Shown: piece after piece, positions 41,286-50,300 of the stretch
Position numbering within the stretch: the first letter of the stretch is position 1
How the letters are laid out: every line of letters starts with the position of its first letter
From: an uncultured Bacteroidales bacterium
GTDB taxonomy: Bacteria > Bacteroidota > Bacteroidia > Bacteroidales > P3
Length of the DNA stretch: 64,000 nucleotides
Reading direction: 5' to 3'
Assembly (NCBI GenBank): GCA_900318175.1
Contig: ONJQ01000001.1
Coordinates: 124,001 to 188,000, forward strand
Program-made: the position numbers and the translations under genes
The notes under the pieces: generated by a model
Told to the model about the DNA's origin: nothing
What the model saw: only the letters and a program-made list of their open reading frames with translations
Databases searched by the model: none

Positions 41286-44200
41286 AGATATACAGCAATT
41301 GAAGGGGAGCGACATCCGGCGCGTGGTGGAAGCGTGCGGGGTGGAGCTGAAGGAGCGCAGCGGGCGGCTGACGGCATGCTGCCCGTTCCACAACGAGAAG
41401 ACCCCGTCGTTCACGGTGAACGAGGAGGGGCACTACTACCACTGTTTCGGGTGCCACGAGCACGGGAACCCGATAGACTTTGTGATGAGGCACCGGGGGC
41501 TGGGCTTTGTGGAGGCAGTGAAGGCCGTGGCGGAGATAGTGGGGCACGAGCTGACGGAGGAGGTGCAGAGCCCCGCGGAGCAGAAGAAAGCCATAGAGAA
41601 GGAGAAGACGCGGAGGGGGCTGAAGGCCATCAACAAGGAGGCCATGCTGTGGTACCAGCGGCAGCTGGGGGAGAACCGGCTGGCGCAGGAGTATGCCTAC
41701 AGCCGTTGGAACAAGGAGACGGTGGAGCTGTGGGGGATAGGGTACGCGCCGGACAACAGCCATGCGCTGAGCGAGTACTTAGAGAGCAAGGGGTACAGAG
41801 CGGACCAGATAGAGGCCGCGGGGCTGAGCGCGACGGGGCGGAACGGCCAGCGGTACGACATATTCCGTGGGAGGCTGATGTTCCCGGTGAAGGACCAGAT
41901 GCACGAGGTGCTGGGCTTCAGCGGGCGGCAGCTGGTGATGGACGAGACGAAGGGCGGGAAGTACATCAACACGCGGACGACGGAGATCTACAAGAAGAGC
42001 GACGCGCTGTTCGGGCTGAACATGGCGGCGGCGAAGATACGGAAGAGCGGCGAGGCGGTGATAGTGGAGGGGAACCCGGACACGGTGAAGATGCACCAGA
42101 TCGGGGTGAGCAACGTGGTGGCATGCTGCGGGACGGCGATGCCGAAGGAGGTGATCGAGAAGCTGAGGGGGATGTGCCGGAGCGTGACGCTGATGTACGA
42201 CAGCGACGAAGCCGGCCAGGCCAACACCGAGAGCAACGGGCGGCGGCTGCTGGAGGCGGGGCTTACGGTCTACACGCTGACGATACCGGACAAGGCGGGG
42301 CTGACGGGGAAAGAGGCAAAACAGGACCCGGACACATTCTTCAAGGACAAGGAACACTACGACGAGTTTGGCCGGGAGAACCGGAAGCCGTGGCTGCAGT
42401 GGTGGGCGGAGAAGAACAAATGGAAGGCCAGCGACCCGTCGCGGAGCGCGAGCTTCAAGGCGGAGACGGTGCAGCTGATGAAAGGGATGCCGAGCTACGA
42501 GCGGAACGGGTACATCACGATGCTGGCCAAACTGTTCCCGATGAAGGGAGAGTGGAACGCGGCGATGAAGGAGGCATTGAGCGCGGGCAGCGGGAGCATG
42601 GAGGTGAACGAAGAGGGCTTCACGAAGGAGGAGGCCGAGACGGTGAAGCGGTGGCGGTTCTACGCAAGGAACCACCACTACTATGTGAAGAGCAGCGAGA
42701 GCGCGTTCCACGATGTGAGCAACTTCACGCTGGAACCGCTGTTCCACATAAAGAGCACCTACGACGCGCGGAGGCTGTACAGGATGACGAACGACTGCGG
42801 GGTGAGCGAGGACATGGATCTTGAGCAAAAAACCCTGACGAGCAAGCAAGCCTTCATCACGGCTGTGGAGAGCTTAGGCAACTTTCTGTTCACGGGGAGC
42901 GACGCGGACCTGGCGGTGATCAAAGGCTACCTGTACGCGAACACGAAGAGCTGCAAGAAGATTACGCAGTTAGGGTGGCAGAAGGAGGGGTTCTGGGCCT
43001 GGGCCAACGGCGCACTGACGGCAGAGGGGGCATGGGTGCCCATCAACGACCTGGGCATTGTGCAGGTGGGGGGGATGGAATACTACATCCCGGCGTGCAG
43101 CAGCGTGACGGTGATGGACGAGGGACTGTACAAACTGGAGCGCAAGACCTTACACGAAGAGAGCGGAGCCGACCTGAAGACCTGGTGCACGAAGATGCGA
43201 GCCACCTACGGCGAGAACGCGGTGGCGGCGGTGAGCTACTGCTTAGCGGCGTTGTTCCGGGACGTGTGCGTTCAGCGGTTCGACTGTTTCCCGCTGCTGT
43301 TCGTGTTCGGCCAGAAGGGAACGGGTAAGACCAAATTCGTAGTGAGTCTGATGGGGCTGATGGGAAAACCAGAGAAGGGAGAAGACCTTACAAGCATTAC
43401 CGACAGTGCCATGGGCGAGTACCTGAGCAAAGTGCGGAACGGGTACGTGCATATCGACGAATACAAGAACGACGCTCGGCCCACACAGATAGCGATGCTG
43501 AAGGGCGTGTATGACAGCCGCGGGCGCAGCAAGATGAACATGGAGCGCGGGAAGCAGCGGGAGCAGACCCCTGCGGACTGCGGCCTGATATTGAGCGGGC
43601 AGGAGATGTGCACGGCTGACAACGCACTGTTCAGCCGGACGCTATACCTGACGACCTCGAAGACGAGCTGGACAAAGGAGGAGCAAAAGACATTCGAGGA
43701 CCTGAAAGACTACGAGAAGCGGAGCCTGACGCCCATCACCAACCGGCTGCTGAGCCACCGGCGGGAGGTGGAGGAGAGGTTCGGCGCGAGCTACCAGCAA
43801 GCCTATGACGACCTGCGGCACGAGGTGGAGGTGGGGAAGATAGACGGGCGCATTGTGGAGGACTGGTGCATGGTGCTGGCGATGCAGCACACGCTGCTGG
43901 GCTGCGGGGTGGAGCTGCCATGGAGCTACAGCCAGCTGGTGGAGATTTTTGCAAACGCCATGGAGAGACAGGCGGCGAGCGTGAGCGACACGAACGAGGT
44001 GAGCGACTTCTGGCACGGCGTGGAGACGCTGCTGAGCGACGGCGAGATAGAGATGGAGTACGACATGAAGGTGTGGTACGGGAAGACAGGACTGAAGCTG
44101 ACCGTGGGCGAAGGGAAGAGCCAGCACGTGTGGGAGCCGACAAGGGCCTACGACGTGGTGGTGCTGAACCCGGCGCGGATCTTCAAGGCCTACGCGCGGA

Positions 44201-44517
44201 TGAACGCCCAGGCGAAGACGCGGGGCGGCGGGACGGTGCCGCAGGAGACGCTGCAATACTACCTGACAGCCCAAAAAGAATACCTCGGGAAGAAGACGGA
44301 GCGGTTCAGGGTGGCGCAGCGGAAGCACGACGACCCGCGGGCGGCAATGAGCTACGACATCAACGGGGTGGCGGAGCGAGTGGAGCAGACGAAGCAGAGC
44401 CGGAACACGATGGTGTTCGACTACGGGGAGCTGAAGGAGAAGTACGGAGTGGACTTCGACATAAGGGTCGAGGACGGGAGCAGAGACGACTTCGACCAAC
44501 TGACGATGGACTACTGA
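41272..44517 (+). CDS. Phage DNA primase-helicase
   Basis: 1081 residues. CHC2 zinc finger C37/H40/C58/C61 (ACCPFHNEKTPSF, YYHCFGCHEHGNPIDF). DnaG-type TOPRIM with E266 (VIVEGNPDTV) and D310-x-D312 (LMYDSDEAGQAN). C-terminal P-loop ATPase with Walker A GQKGTGKT at ~680-687 and a Walker-B-like YVHIDEYKN. Primer synthesis and strand unwinding are thus fused, as in many phage and satellite replicons. It stands as the main replication gene, with a DnaA-type protein a little downstream. Confidence 0.93.
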   Translation: MINAEDIQQLKGSDIRRVVEACGVELKERSGRLTACCPFHNEKTPSFTVNEEGHYYHCFGCHEHGNPIDFVMRHRGLGFVEAVKAVAEIVGHELTEEVQSPAEQKKAIEKEKTRRGLKAINKEAMLWYQRQLGENRLAQEYAYSRWNKETVELWGIGYAPDNSHALSEYLESKGYRADQIEAAGLSATGRNGQRYDIFRGRLMFPVKDQMHEVLGFSGRQLVMDETKGGKYINTRTTEIYKKSDALFGLNMAAAKIRKSGEAVIVEGNPDTVKMHQIGVSNVVACCGTAMPKEVIEKLRGMCRSVTLMYDSDEAGQANTESNGRRLLEAGLTVYTLTIPDKAGLTGKEAKQDPDTFFKDKEHYDEFGRENRKPWLQWWAEKNKWKASDPSRSASFKAETVQLMKGMPSYERNGYITMLAKLFPMKGEWNAAMKEALSAGSGSMEVNEEGFTKEEAETVKRWRFYARNHHYYVKSSESAFHDVSNFTLEPLFHIKSTYDARRLYRMTNDCGVSEDMDLEQKTLTSKQAFITAVESLGNFLFTGSDADLAVIKGYLYANTKSCKKITQLGWQKEGFWAWANGALTAEGAWVPINDLGIVQVGGMEYYIPACSSVTVMDEGLYKLERKTLHEESGADLKTWCTKMRATYGENAVAAVSYCLAALFRDVCVQRFDCFPLLFVFGQKGTGKTKFVVSLMGLMGKPEKGEDLTSITDSAMGEYLSKVRNGYVHIDEYKNDARPTQIAMLKGVYDSRGRSKMNMERGKQREQTPADCGLILSGQEMCTADNALFSRTLYLTTSKTSWTKEEQKTFEDLKDYEKRSLTPITNRLLSHRREVEERFGASYQQAYDDLRHEVEVGKIDGRIVEDWCMVLAMQHTLLGCGVELPWSYSQLVEIFANAMERQAASVSDTNEVSDFWHGVETLLSDGEIEMEYDMKVWYGKTGLKLTVGEGKSQHVWEPTRAYDVVVLNPARIFKAYARMNAQAKTRGGGTVPQETLQYYLTAQKEYLGKKTERFRVAQRKHDDPRAAMSYDINGVAERVEQTKQSRNTMVFDYGELKEKYGVDFDIRVEDGSRDDFDQLTMDY

Positions 44518-44556
44518 CAAATCAACAATATCAATAACTTAAAAAAAATAAAGACC

Positions 44557-44793
44557 ATGTACAAAATGCAATTCACAATCGACAAAAAGAGCTGCGACAA
44601 CGCGGACGCAGCTGTGCAAAACATGACTAACGCCGTGATGGAAGTGGGCGCCCTCGGGGGGACGGTGCAGCTGGACTGCGGCGGCATAGGGCTAAGCCTG
44701 ACCGTCAAACAGGCCAACGACCTGATGTTCTCGCTGAAGAAAGCGCAGTGGGAAGCCAAGGCGCAAAAGAGAGGGGGTGAGAGATGGAGTTGA
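44557..44793 (+). CDS. Small phage protein
   Basis: 78 residues (MYKMQFTIDKKSCDNADAAV). Strand-helix-strand-like pattern, VGALGGTVQLDCGGIGLSLT. Unknown. Overlaps the next gene by 10 nt. Confidence 0.6.
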   Translation: MYKMQFTIDKKSCDNADAAVQNMTNAVMEVGALGGTVQLDCGGIGLSLTVKQANDLMFSLKKAQWEAKAQKRGGERWS

Positions 44794-45014
44794 AGGAGGC
44801 GGTGTACGCCGCGATCAGAGAGAAAACGGGCACGGAAGACCCCTACGGGTGGTCGGTGAAGAACGACATCTGCTACGATATAGCCCTGCGGGCGGCAGAG
44901 ATAGCGGTGGGGACGGGAAAGGCCGGAGCCGCCGAGAACGGCGGCGCCCCTGTCGGAACCGGCGCCGCCGAGAACGGCGGTGCCCACAGGAAGGAGGCTG
45001 GCCATGGACGTTGA
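44784..45014 (+). CDS. Small phage protein with repeat-encoded tail
   Basis: 76 residues. The N-terminal ~50 are a plausible folded unit (MELKEAVYAAIREKTGTEDP, WSVKNDICYDIALRAAEI). The rest (AAENGGAPVGTG, AAENGGAHRKEAG) comes from palindromic repeats shared with the next gene. The tail is probably disordered and created by repeat expansion. Confidence 0.55.
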   Translation: MELKEAVYAAIREKTGTEDPYGWSVKNDICYDIALRAAEIAVGTGKAGAAENGGAPVGTGAAENGGAHRKEAGHGR

Positions 45015-45405
45015 GCTGGAGATTGTGAACCGCAGAGGCGTGCTGACGCGGAACACTATCGAGGTGGCGGCCGGGACGACCCTGACGGAGATGACGAAGG
45101 CGGCAATGCAGCTGGTTGAGATATGCCAATGGCAGCGGGTGCGCGTGGGCGTGGGGGACATGTGGAGCAGATGGATCAGTGCCGCCGATAACGGCGGCAC
45201 CCCTGTCGGAACCGTTGCCGCCGAGAACGGCGGTGCCCCTGTCGGAACCGGAGCCGTCGGGAACGGCGGTGCCCCTGTCGGAACCGGAGCCGTCGGGAAC
45301 GGCGGTGCCCCTGTCGGAACCGGAGCCGTCGGGAACGGCGGTGCCCCTGCCGGAACTGGAGCCGTCGGGAACGGCGGTGCCCACAGGAAGGAGGCGGCGC
45401 GATGA
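45004..45405 (+). CDS. Small phage protein with 12-residue tandem repeats
   Basis: 133 residues from ATG 45004. The ordered part is MDVELEIVNRRGVLTRNTIE and MTKAAMQLVEICQWQRVRVG. From ~60, five 12-residue units of GTGAVGNGGAPV type follow, then HRKEAAR. The repeat region is exact at DNA level (36 bp), suggesting recent slippage or recombination. Overlaps the DnaA-like gene by 4 nt. Confidence 0.6.
   Translation: MDVELEIVNRRGVLTRNTIEVAAGTTLTEMTKAAMQLVEICQWQRVRVGVGDMWSRWISAADNGGTPVGTVAAENGGAPVGTGAVGNGGAPVGTGAVGNGGAPVGTGAVGNGGAPAGTGAVGNGGAHRKEAAR
45205..45384 (+). repeat. 36-bp tandem repeat, five units
   Basis: Units start at 45205, 45241, 45277, 45313 and 45349 (GTCGGAACCGGAGCCGTCGG core). 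Each contains a GCCG-TCGGGAA-CGGC hairpin. In frame within 45004-45405. A partial copy precedes at 45181, and related copies occur at 44928-44990 in the neighbouring gene. Confidence 0.9.
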
Positions 45406-45851
45406 ACGGGCGTGAGATGCGGCGGCAGCGCGGAGAGACGCTGATGGGCTGGGTGGACCGGCTGGCGGACGGCGTGGGGGCGACGGACGAGGCGCGACGG
45501 GCGATGCACCTGATAGCGATGGAGAGCAGCCACGCGGGCACCGCTTCGGGGGAGGAACCGGACAGGCGGGAGCTGGCGAAGCGGATAGTGCGGGCGGCGG
45601 CGGCGGCGGCAGGGACGAGCGAGGAAGAGCTGAGGGGGAAAAGCAGAGCACAGAGGCTGGTGATGGGGCGTGTGGCGGCGGCACAGCTGCTGAGCGAACG
45701 CGGGGGGATGTCGCAGCCGGAATGCGGGAGGGAGCTGAGGCGGGACCACAGCACCATAAACTACTACCTGAAGCAGGGGGAGTGGATGAGAGAGCACGAC
45801 GCGGTATACCGCGAGATATACTGCTCGGCGGAGAAGGACTGTAAAAAATAG
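45402..45851 (+). CDS. Phage protein with DnaA domain-IV-like DNA-binding domain
   Basis: 149 residues. Residues ~85-130 match the DnaA C-terminal signature: RLVMGRVAAAQLLSERGGMS, then PECGRELRRDHSTINYYLK, with the D-H-S-T motif that reads DnaA boxes. No AAA+ ATPase domain is present. It could bind an origin or recruit/antagonise host DnaA. It lies between the primase and head genes, about 4 kb from the GTAACA iteron field. Confidence 0.85.
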   Translation: MNGREMRRQRGETLMGWVDRLADGVGATDEARRAMHLIAMESSHAGTASGEEPDRRELAKRIVRAAAAAAGTSEEELRGKSRAQRLVMGRVAAAQLLSERGGMSQPECGRELRRDHSTINYYLKQGEWMREHDAVYREIYCSAEKDCKK

Positions 45852-45882
45852 ATATGATAGATATGATAGATAAAATAGATAG
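45848..45882 (+). repeat. GATAGATAT 9-bp repeat at the start of 45854
   Basis: Three and a half units from the upstream stop codon. The repeat itself supplies in-frame ATGs (45854, 45863) for the next gene. Confidence 0.85.
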
Positions 45883-46420
45883 CACTAAACGGCGCGGGCG
45901 GCGCGACAATATGGTGACCGTCGACTGCGTGCTGACGCAGGGGGCGTGGCATGTACTGCGGAGGGACAACCCCCACGACGGGACGGGGGTGGACATCACG
46001 AAGAGCCCCTGGTACACCATGGTGAGACTGATGCTGAGGCGGGAGGAGGTGACCCGCGGCGGATACGTGGGGATGAAGCTGACGGACGGAGTGGCCGGCA
46101 AGCTGTACGTGACGTTGGACGACGTGCGGAGGCTGGGGCACTACATCTCGACCGAGAACATGGCGCACCTGAGCTGCGCGATCACGGGGAGGGAGCGGGA
46201 ACAGATCTGCGAGGAGGTGAGGATGGCGAAGGTGTTCGGAGGGTTGCCGAGGGACACGGCAATAGACTATTTCATCATGAAGCACGGGATGGAGGAGGAA
46301 ATACAGTACTCGACGCTTCGGAAATGGTACCAACGGCACTATGCCAACACGGAAGAGGGTTTTATCAAAGATTACCAGCACATAATGCACTGGAAAGCGG
46401 GTCAGAAACGGGACAAATAA
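45854..46420 (+). CDS. Phage protein of unknown function, start within a GATAGAT repeat
   Basis: 188 residues if translation starts in the repeat (M-I-D-M-I-D-K-I-D), 169 if at the ATG at 45911 (MVTVDCVLTQGAWHVLRRDN). The body has IDYFIMKHGMEEEIQYSTLR and WYQRHYANTEEGFIKDYQHI, helices that look DNA-binding-like but match no family I know. Last gene before a non-coding gap and the next unit. Confidence 0.65.
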   Translation: MIDMIDKIDSTKRRGRRDNMVTVDCVLTQGAWHVLRRDNPHDGTGVDITKSPWYTMVRLMLRREEVTRGGYVGMKLTDGVAGKLYVTLDDVRRLGHYISTENMAHLSCAITGREREQICEEVRMAKVFGGLPRDTAIDYFIMKHGMEEEIQYSTLRKWYQRHYANTEEGFIKDYQHIMHWKAGQKRDK

Positions 46421-46480
46421 TTGTGCGGAAAATGTCCCTACTGCATTTTTCGTGCAGAAAAAACGTTATTTTGGGAGAAA

Positions 46481-46516
46481 AATAGATATGATAGATATAA
46501 TAGAGAGGATAGATAG
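46481..46516 (+). repeat. GATAGATAT repeat before 46519
   Basis: Four degenerate 9-bp units ending 2 nt before the ATG at 46519. Confidence 0.8.
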
Positions 46517-46518
46517 TT

Positions 46519-46962
46519 ATGGGAAACTGTAATTTTATGGCCGGCATAGTGCGGCTGGAGATTGTGCCCGAGTGGAGCGTGGAGCGGATACGGCGGGCAG
46601 GGGGCCTGGCGAGCGTGGAGCTGGCCGAAGGCGCAGAATGGAGGATGATAGCGATGGAGGAAGGGGAGTACAGCGAGACGGCCGGGAGCGGCGACGCGAA
46701 GAGCCGGACACTGAGATGCACACTGTCAATAGGGTTGGGAGCCAACCTGCTGAGAGAGATAGAGCTGATGGCGGAGGAGCGATACGTGGCGAGGGTGACG
46801 GACGGACGTGGCGTGCAGTGGATAGTGGGCGACGAGCAGGAGCCGCTGACGCTGACATGGAGCCGGACCAACGAGGGGAAGGCCGCCGGACGGGACGAGG
46901 TGGAGGTGACGCTGAGCGGAGAGGGTCGATGGGGGGCGACGGAGGCCAGAACCGCCGGCTGA
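46519..46962 (+). CDS. Phage protein, possibly structural
   Basis: 147 residues (MGNCNFMAGIVRLEIVPEWS). Beta-rich and acidic, with LRCTLSIGLGANLLREIELM and TDGRGVQWIVGDEQEPLTLT. It looks like a small virion or decoration protein and lies directly before the protease/capsid genes. No family recognised. Confidence 0.6.
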   Translation: MGNCNFMAGIVRLEIVPEWSVERIRRAGGLASVELAEGAEWRMIAMEEGEYSETAGSGDAKSRTLRCTLSIGLGANLLREIELMAEERYVARVTDGRGVQWIVGDEQEPLTLTWSRTNEGKAAGRDEVEVTLSGEGRWGATEARTAG

Positions 46963-47052
46963 ACGACAAGGTGAAATAAGTCTACTTTTTTTTTTGCGTG
47001 TTTTGTTTTTTTTTAGGGAAAGGGTGCTGAGGCCCCCTTTTTTTGCGGAAAA

Positions 47053-47088
47053 TGTCCACGACGGAACAGGCTGCAAGTCGTATTTTTG
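47053..47088 (+). promoter_or_regulatory. Phage promoter before the head genes
   Basis: TGTCCA (47053-47058), exactly 22 nt, TATTTTTG (47081-47088) followed by CAG. Shares the architecture of the promoters at 50313 and 57677. Confidence 0.6.
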
Positions 47089-47111
47089 CAGCGAAAAAAA
47101 AACACAATAAG

Positions 47112-48188
47112 ATGAAGAGCAACATGAAGATAAAGGCGGAGGCAGGACAGGCCGGAATGCTGGAGATTTTCGGCCATATCGGCCCGGACTGGTGGGCAGA
47201 GGACCCGGAAGAGAACACCGCCAAGCGCATAAACGAGAAGCTGGAGGCACTGAAGGAGTGCGAGAGCGTGACGGTAAGGATCAACTCATTGGGTGGCGAC
47301 GTGGACACGGCCCTTGCCGTGTATGCGCTGCTAAAGGAATGCAAGAATGTGACCACTGAGGCCGTGGGGATGGTGGCCAGCGCGGCCACCATCATATTCA
47401 TGGCCGGAAGCACGAGGAAGATGAACAAGGGCGCACTGTTCCTGGTGCACAAGTGCAGCAGCTCCGTGTACTGGGGGAACGAGAACGAGCTGGAAAAGAC
47501 ACTGGAGATGCAGCGGACGGTGAACGAGACCATGACGGACATCTACACCGGGGGAGGTGTGAGCCGAGAGACCGTGGAGGAACTGATGGAGGCGAACCAC
47601 GGAGAGGGCAAGTGGATCACCGCCAAGGAGACAAAGCAGTACGGCTTTGCCACCGAGGTGAGCGAAGGCACGCGGGCGGACGCAGAAGCCCGGAGGGTGT
47701 GGAGCGCGGAAGACCTGGCCGAAGAGGGGCTGCCGATGACCGGCGGCGTGGCGGCCCGGCTGCGCGAGCTGTTCCGCGGCTGGCTGAGAGAGGAGAACGC
47801 AAACAACAATAACAACCAAAAAAGCAACGAGATGAAGGAAACGCAAACCCCTGCCCAGGAGGAGGCCACGCCGACCGTGCAGGAAGAACAGACCGGAGCA
47901 GAAGCCGGGCAGAGCAGCCAGGCAGAGGAGCCGGAGACAGCCCGCGCCGAGCGCGACCGCCTGAGGGCGGAAGTGGCCGAGAAGACCGCCGAGAACCAGC
48001 AGCTGAGAGCCCGCGTGGCAAAGCTGGAAGCAGTGGTGGCCGCCAGCCCCGAGGGGGCAGAGCAGCCGAACGGCGACGACGCACAAGCAGGAGAGGGCGA
48101 AGAGAAATTCGCCGACTGGCTGAAGCGGCAGAGCTACCACGCTGAAGTGGAAGCCGAGCTGAAAAGACGCAGAACATTAAACAATTAA
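47112..48188 (+). CDS. ClpP-type prohead protease fused to a scaffold region
   Basis: 358 residues from ATG 47112; an upstream ATG at 47052 would overlap the promoter. The ClpP/S14-like serine protease (~1-200) has VRINSLGGDVDTALAVYALL, the S90 nucleophile in GMVASAATIIFMAG and His in FLVHKCSSSV. From ~240 it becomes a Gln/Glu/Ala-rich coiled coil (ERDRLRAEVAEKTAENQQLR) typical of a scaffolding moiety. Digestion of the scaffold during head maturation is inferred from the family. Confidence 0.9.
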   Translation: MKSNMKIKAEAGQAGMLEIFGHIGPDWWAEDPEENTAKRINEKLEALKECESVTVRINSLGGDVDTALAVYALLKECKNVTTEAVGMVASAATIIFMAGSTRKMNKGALFLVHKCSSSVYWGNENELEKTLEMQRTVNETMTDIYTGGGVSRETVEELMEANHGEGKWITAKETKQYGFATEVSEGTRADAEARRVWSAEDLAEEGLPMTGGVAARLRELFRGWLREENANNNNNQKSNEMKETQTPAQEEATPTVQEEQTGAEAGQSSQAEEPETARAERDRLRAEVAEKTAENQQLRARVAKLEAVVAASPEGAEQPNGDDAQAGEGEEKFADWLKRQSYHAEVEAELKRRRTLNN

Positions 48189-48201
48189 AAAGCAAAAACA
48201 G

Positions 48202-49176
48202 ATGAGCATCACAGTAACAGACATCGTTCAGCAGTACGGAGCGTACTACGAGAACGCAGGGCAGAACCGCACCCGCCTGTTGGGCGTGCCGTTCCGCAAG
48301 AGCCAGACACTGGCCATCCCGGGCATCCGCCACATCGACACCGAAGACACGGTGTACAAGCTGGCCAATCCTATCTACAAAAGCCTCCTTCAGCAGTACC
48401 AGAAGAGCTTCACCGCCAAGGGGGGAGTGGACTTCCACCCGAACGAGATCAGACTGCGCCGCATGAAGATCGACGATTCGTTCTACCCGAGCGACATTGT
48501 GGAGACCTGGCTGGGCTGGCTGGCAGGAGACAGCAGCCGGAACCAGGAGGACTGGCCGCTGGTGCGTTGGCTTTTCGAAGAGTACTACGCCAACCAGATT
48601 GCCGAGGACAAGGAACTGCTGGCCGTGTACAAGGGCGTGTATGAAGCCCCGACCGACGGTACCGCCGGCAGCGGCGAGAAGGTGTTCGACGGGTTGAGAA
48701 AGCAGCTTCAGCTGGGAGCGGCCGACACGGCCTACCCCATCAACGTCATCGACGGCATCGACGAGCTGTCGGCAGCCACCTGCTTCGACCAGATTGAGAA
48801 GTTCGACGAGAGTATCAGCGACCAGTTCGAGAACAGCCGCCTGATCATCTGCGTGTCGCCGGCCATGGCCCGCGCCTACCGCAAGGCAAGACGAGACAGC
48901 GGCATCTACACTATCGAGCTGGGCCAGGAACCCGGCACGAAGATCGACTTCACCGAGCACACACTGGTGGGGCTGCCCTCGATGATCGGCACCAACGACA
49001 TCTTTGCCACCCTGCCCGAGAACATCATCCACCTGATGAAGTTCAAGGACACCCCGAACAACATAGACCTTCAGAAGGACAAGCGCGAGATCTGCGTGCT
49101 GATGGACTGGATGGAGGCCGTGGGCTTCGGCGTGAACAAACTTGTGTGGACCACCCGCGAGACAATCACCGATTAA
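48202..49176 (+). CDS. Major capsid protein
   Basis: 324 residues starting 13 nt after the protease-scaffold. Position and length fit an HK97-fold coat protein. Segments: YGAYYENAGQNRTRLLGVPF (N-arm), LIICVSPAMARAYRKARRDS (spine-helix/P-domain-like, frequent in Bacteroidota phage coats), GTNDIFATLPENIIHLMKFK and CVLMDWMEAVGFGVNKLVWT. Codon use is C-ending and more even than in neighbours, as expected of a highly expressed protein. Identification rests on context plus these patterns. Confidence 0.85.
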   Translation: MSITVTDIVQQYGAYYENAGQNRTRLLGVPFRKSQTLAIPGIRHIDTEDTVYKLANPIYKSLLQQYQKSFTAKGGVDFHPNEIRLRRMKIDDSFYPSDIVETWLGWLAGDSSRNQEDWPLVRWLFEEYYANQIAEDKELLAVYKGVYEAPTDGTAGSGEKVFDGLRKQLQLGAADTAYPINVIDGIDELSAATCFDQIEKFDESISDQFENSRLIICVSPAMARAYRKARRDSGIYTIELGQEPGTKIDFTEHTLVGLPSMIGTNDIFATLPENIIHLMKFKDTPNNIDLQKDKREICVLMDWMEAVGFGVNKLVWTTRETITD

Positions 49177-49201
49177 CGACCAAAAGAAAGGATAACAAAA
49201 A

Positions 49202-49828
49202 ATGGCAAGAACTTGTAACATCAACCTTCAGGGGCTGAACCAGCTGGATGCCTGTAGAAACAACCTGAGCGGCGTGCGCGCGCTGTGGGTGGCCGCCCAG
49301 AAAGACGTGGAAACGATCAACGCTGTGCTGGCAGAGACGGTGACCGACCTTGCCGCCATGGTGACGCTGGACACGAGCGGCCTGACGGACAAGCACGCCA
49401 TCGAATGCAAGACGGGCAAGGGGTTTGTGGGCATCTACTGTGCCGACGACATGGGCGAGCTGAAGTACGCCACGCAGGGTACCATCACGGGCTGCAAGAG
49501 CCTGAAGGCAACCCTGGACATCTACCACCCCGGCTTCAAGCGCGTGGCCTTAGGCGCGCTGGCCTACTTCAACAACCAGGAGACTGTGATCGTGGTCAAG
49601 CTGAACAACGGCGAGATCCACCTGCTGGGAGACCAGGACCGCGGTGCCAAGCTGCAAGACGGCATGGAGGGCACCAGCGGCAAGGCCAGCGAGGACGACA
49701 ACGGCGTGAACTTCATCTGGGAGTACAACTGCCCGGCACCGCGCATCTTCGACGAGGACTGGGACCCGAAGGACACAACGACCGGACTGCCCATCCTGAC
49801 CGCGGAGACCGTGACCGAGGGAGAATAG
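49202..49828 (+). CDS. Phage structural protein after the capsid gene (major tail or head-decoration candidate)
   Basis: 208 residues (MARTCNINLQGLNQLDACRN), beta-rich: GKGFVGIYCADDMGELKYAT, SLKATLDIYHPGFKRVALGA, TVIVVKLNNGEIHLLGDQDR. C-ending codons like the capsid gene suggest high expression. Tail-tube proteins have this length and beta content, but decoration or head-closure proteins cannot be excluded. It is followed by a strong terminator, so head genes form one transcript. Confidence 0.65.
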   Translation: MARTCNINLQGLNQLDACRNNLSGVRALWVAAQKDVETINAVLAETVTDLAAMVTLDTSGLTDKHAIECKTGKGFVGIYCADDMGELKYATQGTITGCKSLKATLDIYHPGFKRVALGALAYFNNQETVIVVKLNNGEIHLLGDQDRGAKLQDGMEGTSGKASEDDNGVNFIWEYNCPAPRIFDEDWDPKDTTTGLPILTAETVTEGE

Positions 49829-49851
49829 TAAAACCTTCCATATTCGCTTCG

Positions 49852-49889
49852 GGGGCTGCCATACATGTGTGGCAGCCCCTCTTTTTTTT
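49852..49889 (+). terminator. Intrinsic terminator after the head genes
   Basis: GGGGCTGCCA pairs with TGGCAGCCCC around TACATGTG (49852-49879) and is followed by TCT8. Ends the 47.1-49.8 kb transcript. Confidence 0.93.
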
Positions 49890-50040
49890 GTCCCCTGCAC
49901 AGCAAAGTAGGGACATTTTTTGCACAAAATGCAGGTGTGGCGTTTTGTGGCATTTTTTTTTAAAAAAATATAAAACACTGAACCACAATGGCAAGTTGGA
50001 ATTGCACTCGCATTTAAGGCCGTTTTGGCGAAAAAAGCGT

Positions 50041-50300
50041 GTAACAGCTGTAACAACCTGTAACACGCATTATATTTTATTGATTTATATTGAAATAAAT
50101 CGAAAAATAGTCGATTAAAAGTTGTAACATTGTGTAACACGATGTAACATTTTAACAAAGATTTAAGGGACATTTTTTTTTAGCGCAGCCGAGAACGGCT
50201 GCCTGTTACAGGCTGTTACTGCTTCTGGTGGGATTGTTACAAACGTTAGGTGTTGTGGCTGTGGGTGTTGCAGAGGTGTTACGGGTGTTACACGTGTTAC
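50041..50300. repeat. GTAACA / TGTTAC iteron field, candidate origin or operator cluster
   Basis: Within the 549-bp gap 49829-50377. Direct GTAACA words lie at 50041, 50050, 50060, 50124, 50134 and 50144 (plus a degenerate one near 50153), about 10 bp apart. Inverted TGTTAC words lie at 50204, 50214, 50235, 50277, 50286 and 50295. An AT-rich segment (50066-50120) lies in the first half. One copy of the 18-bp palindrome is at 50185. The layout resembles an iteron-type origin or a multi-site operator. Confidence 0.65.
50185..50202 (+). repeat. 18-bp palindrome, copy 3 (intergenic)
   Basis: Perfect GCAGCCGAGAACGGCTGC lying inside the iteron field. Confidence 0.85.

Noticed and set aside
41334-42824. 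496-codon plus-strand frame within the primase gene
   Set aside because: Gly/Glu/Arg/Ala composition and no domains; a GC-driven shadow of the primase-helicase.
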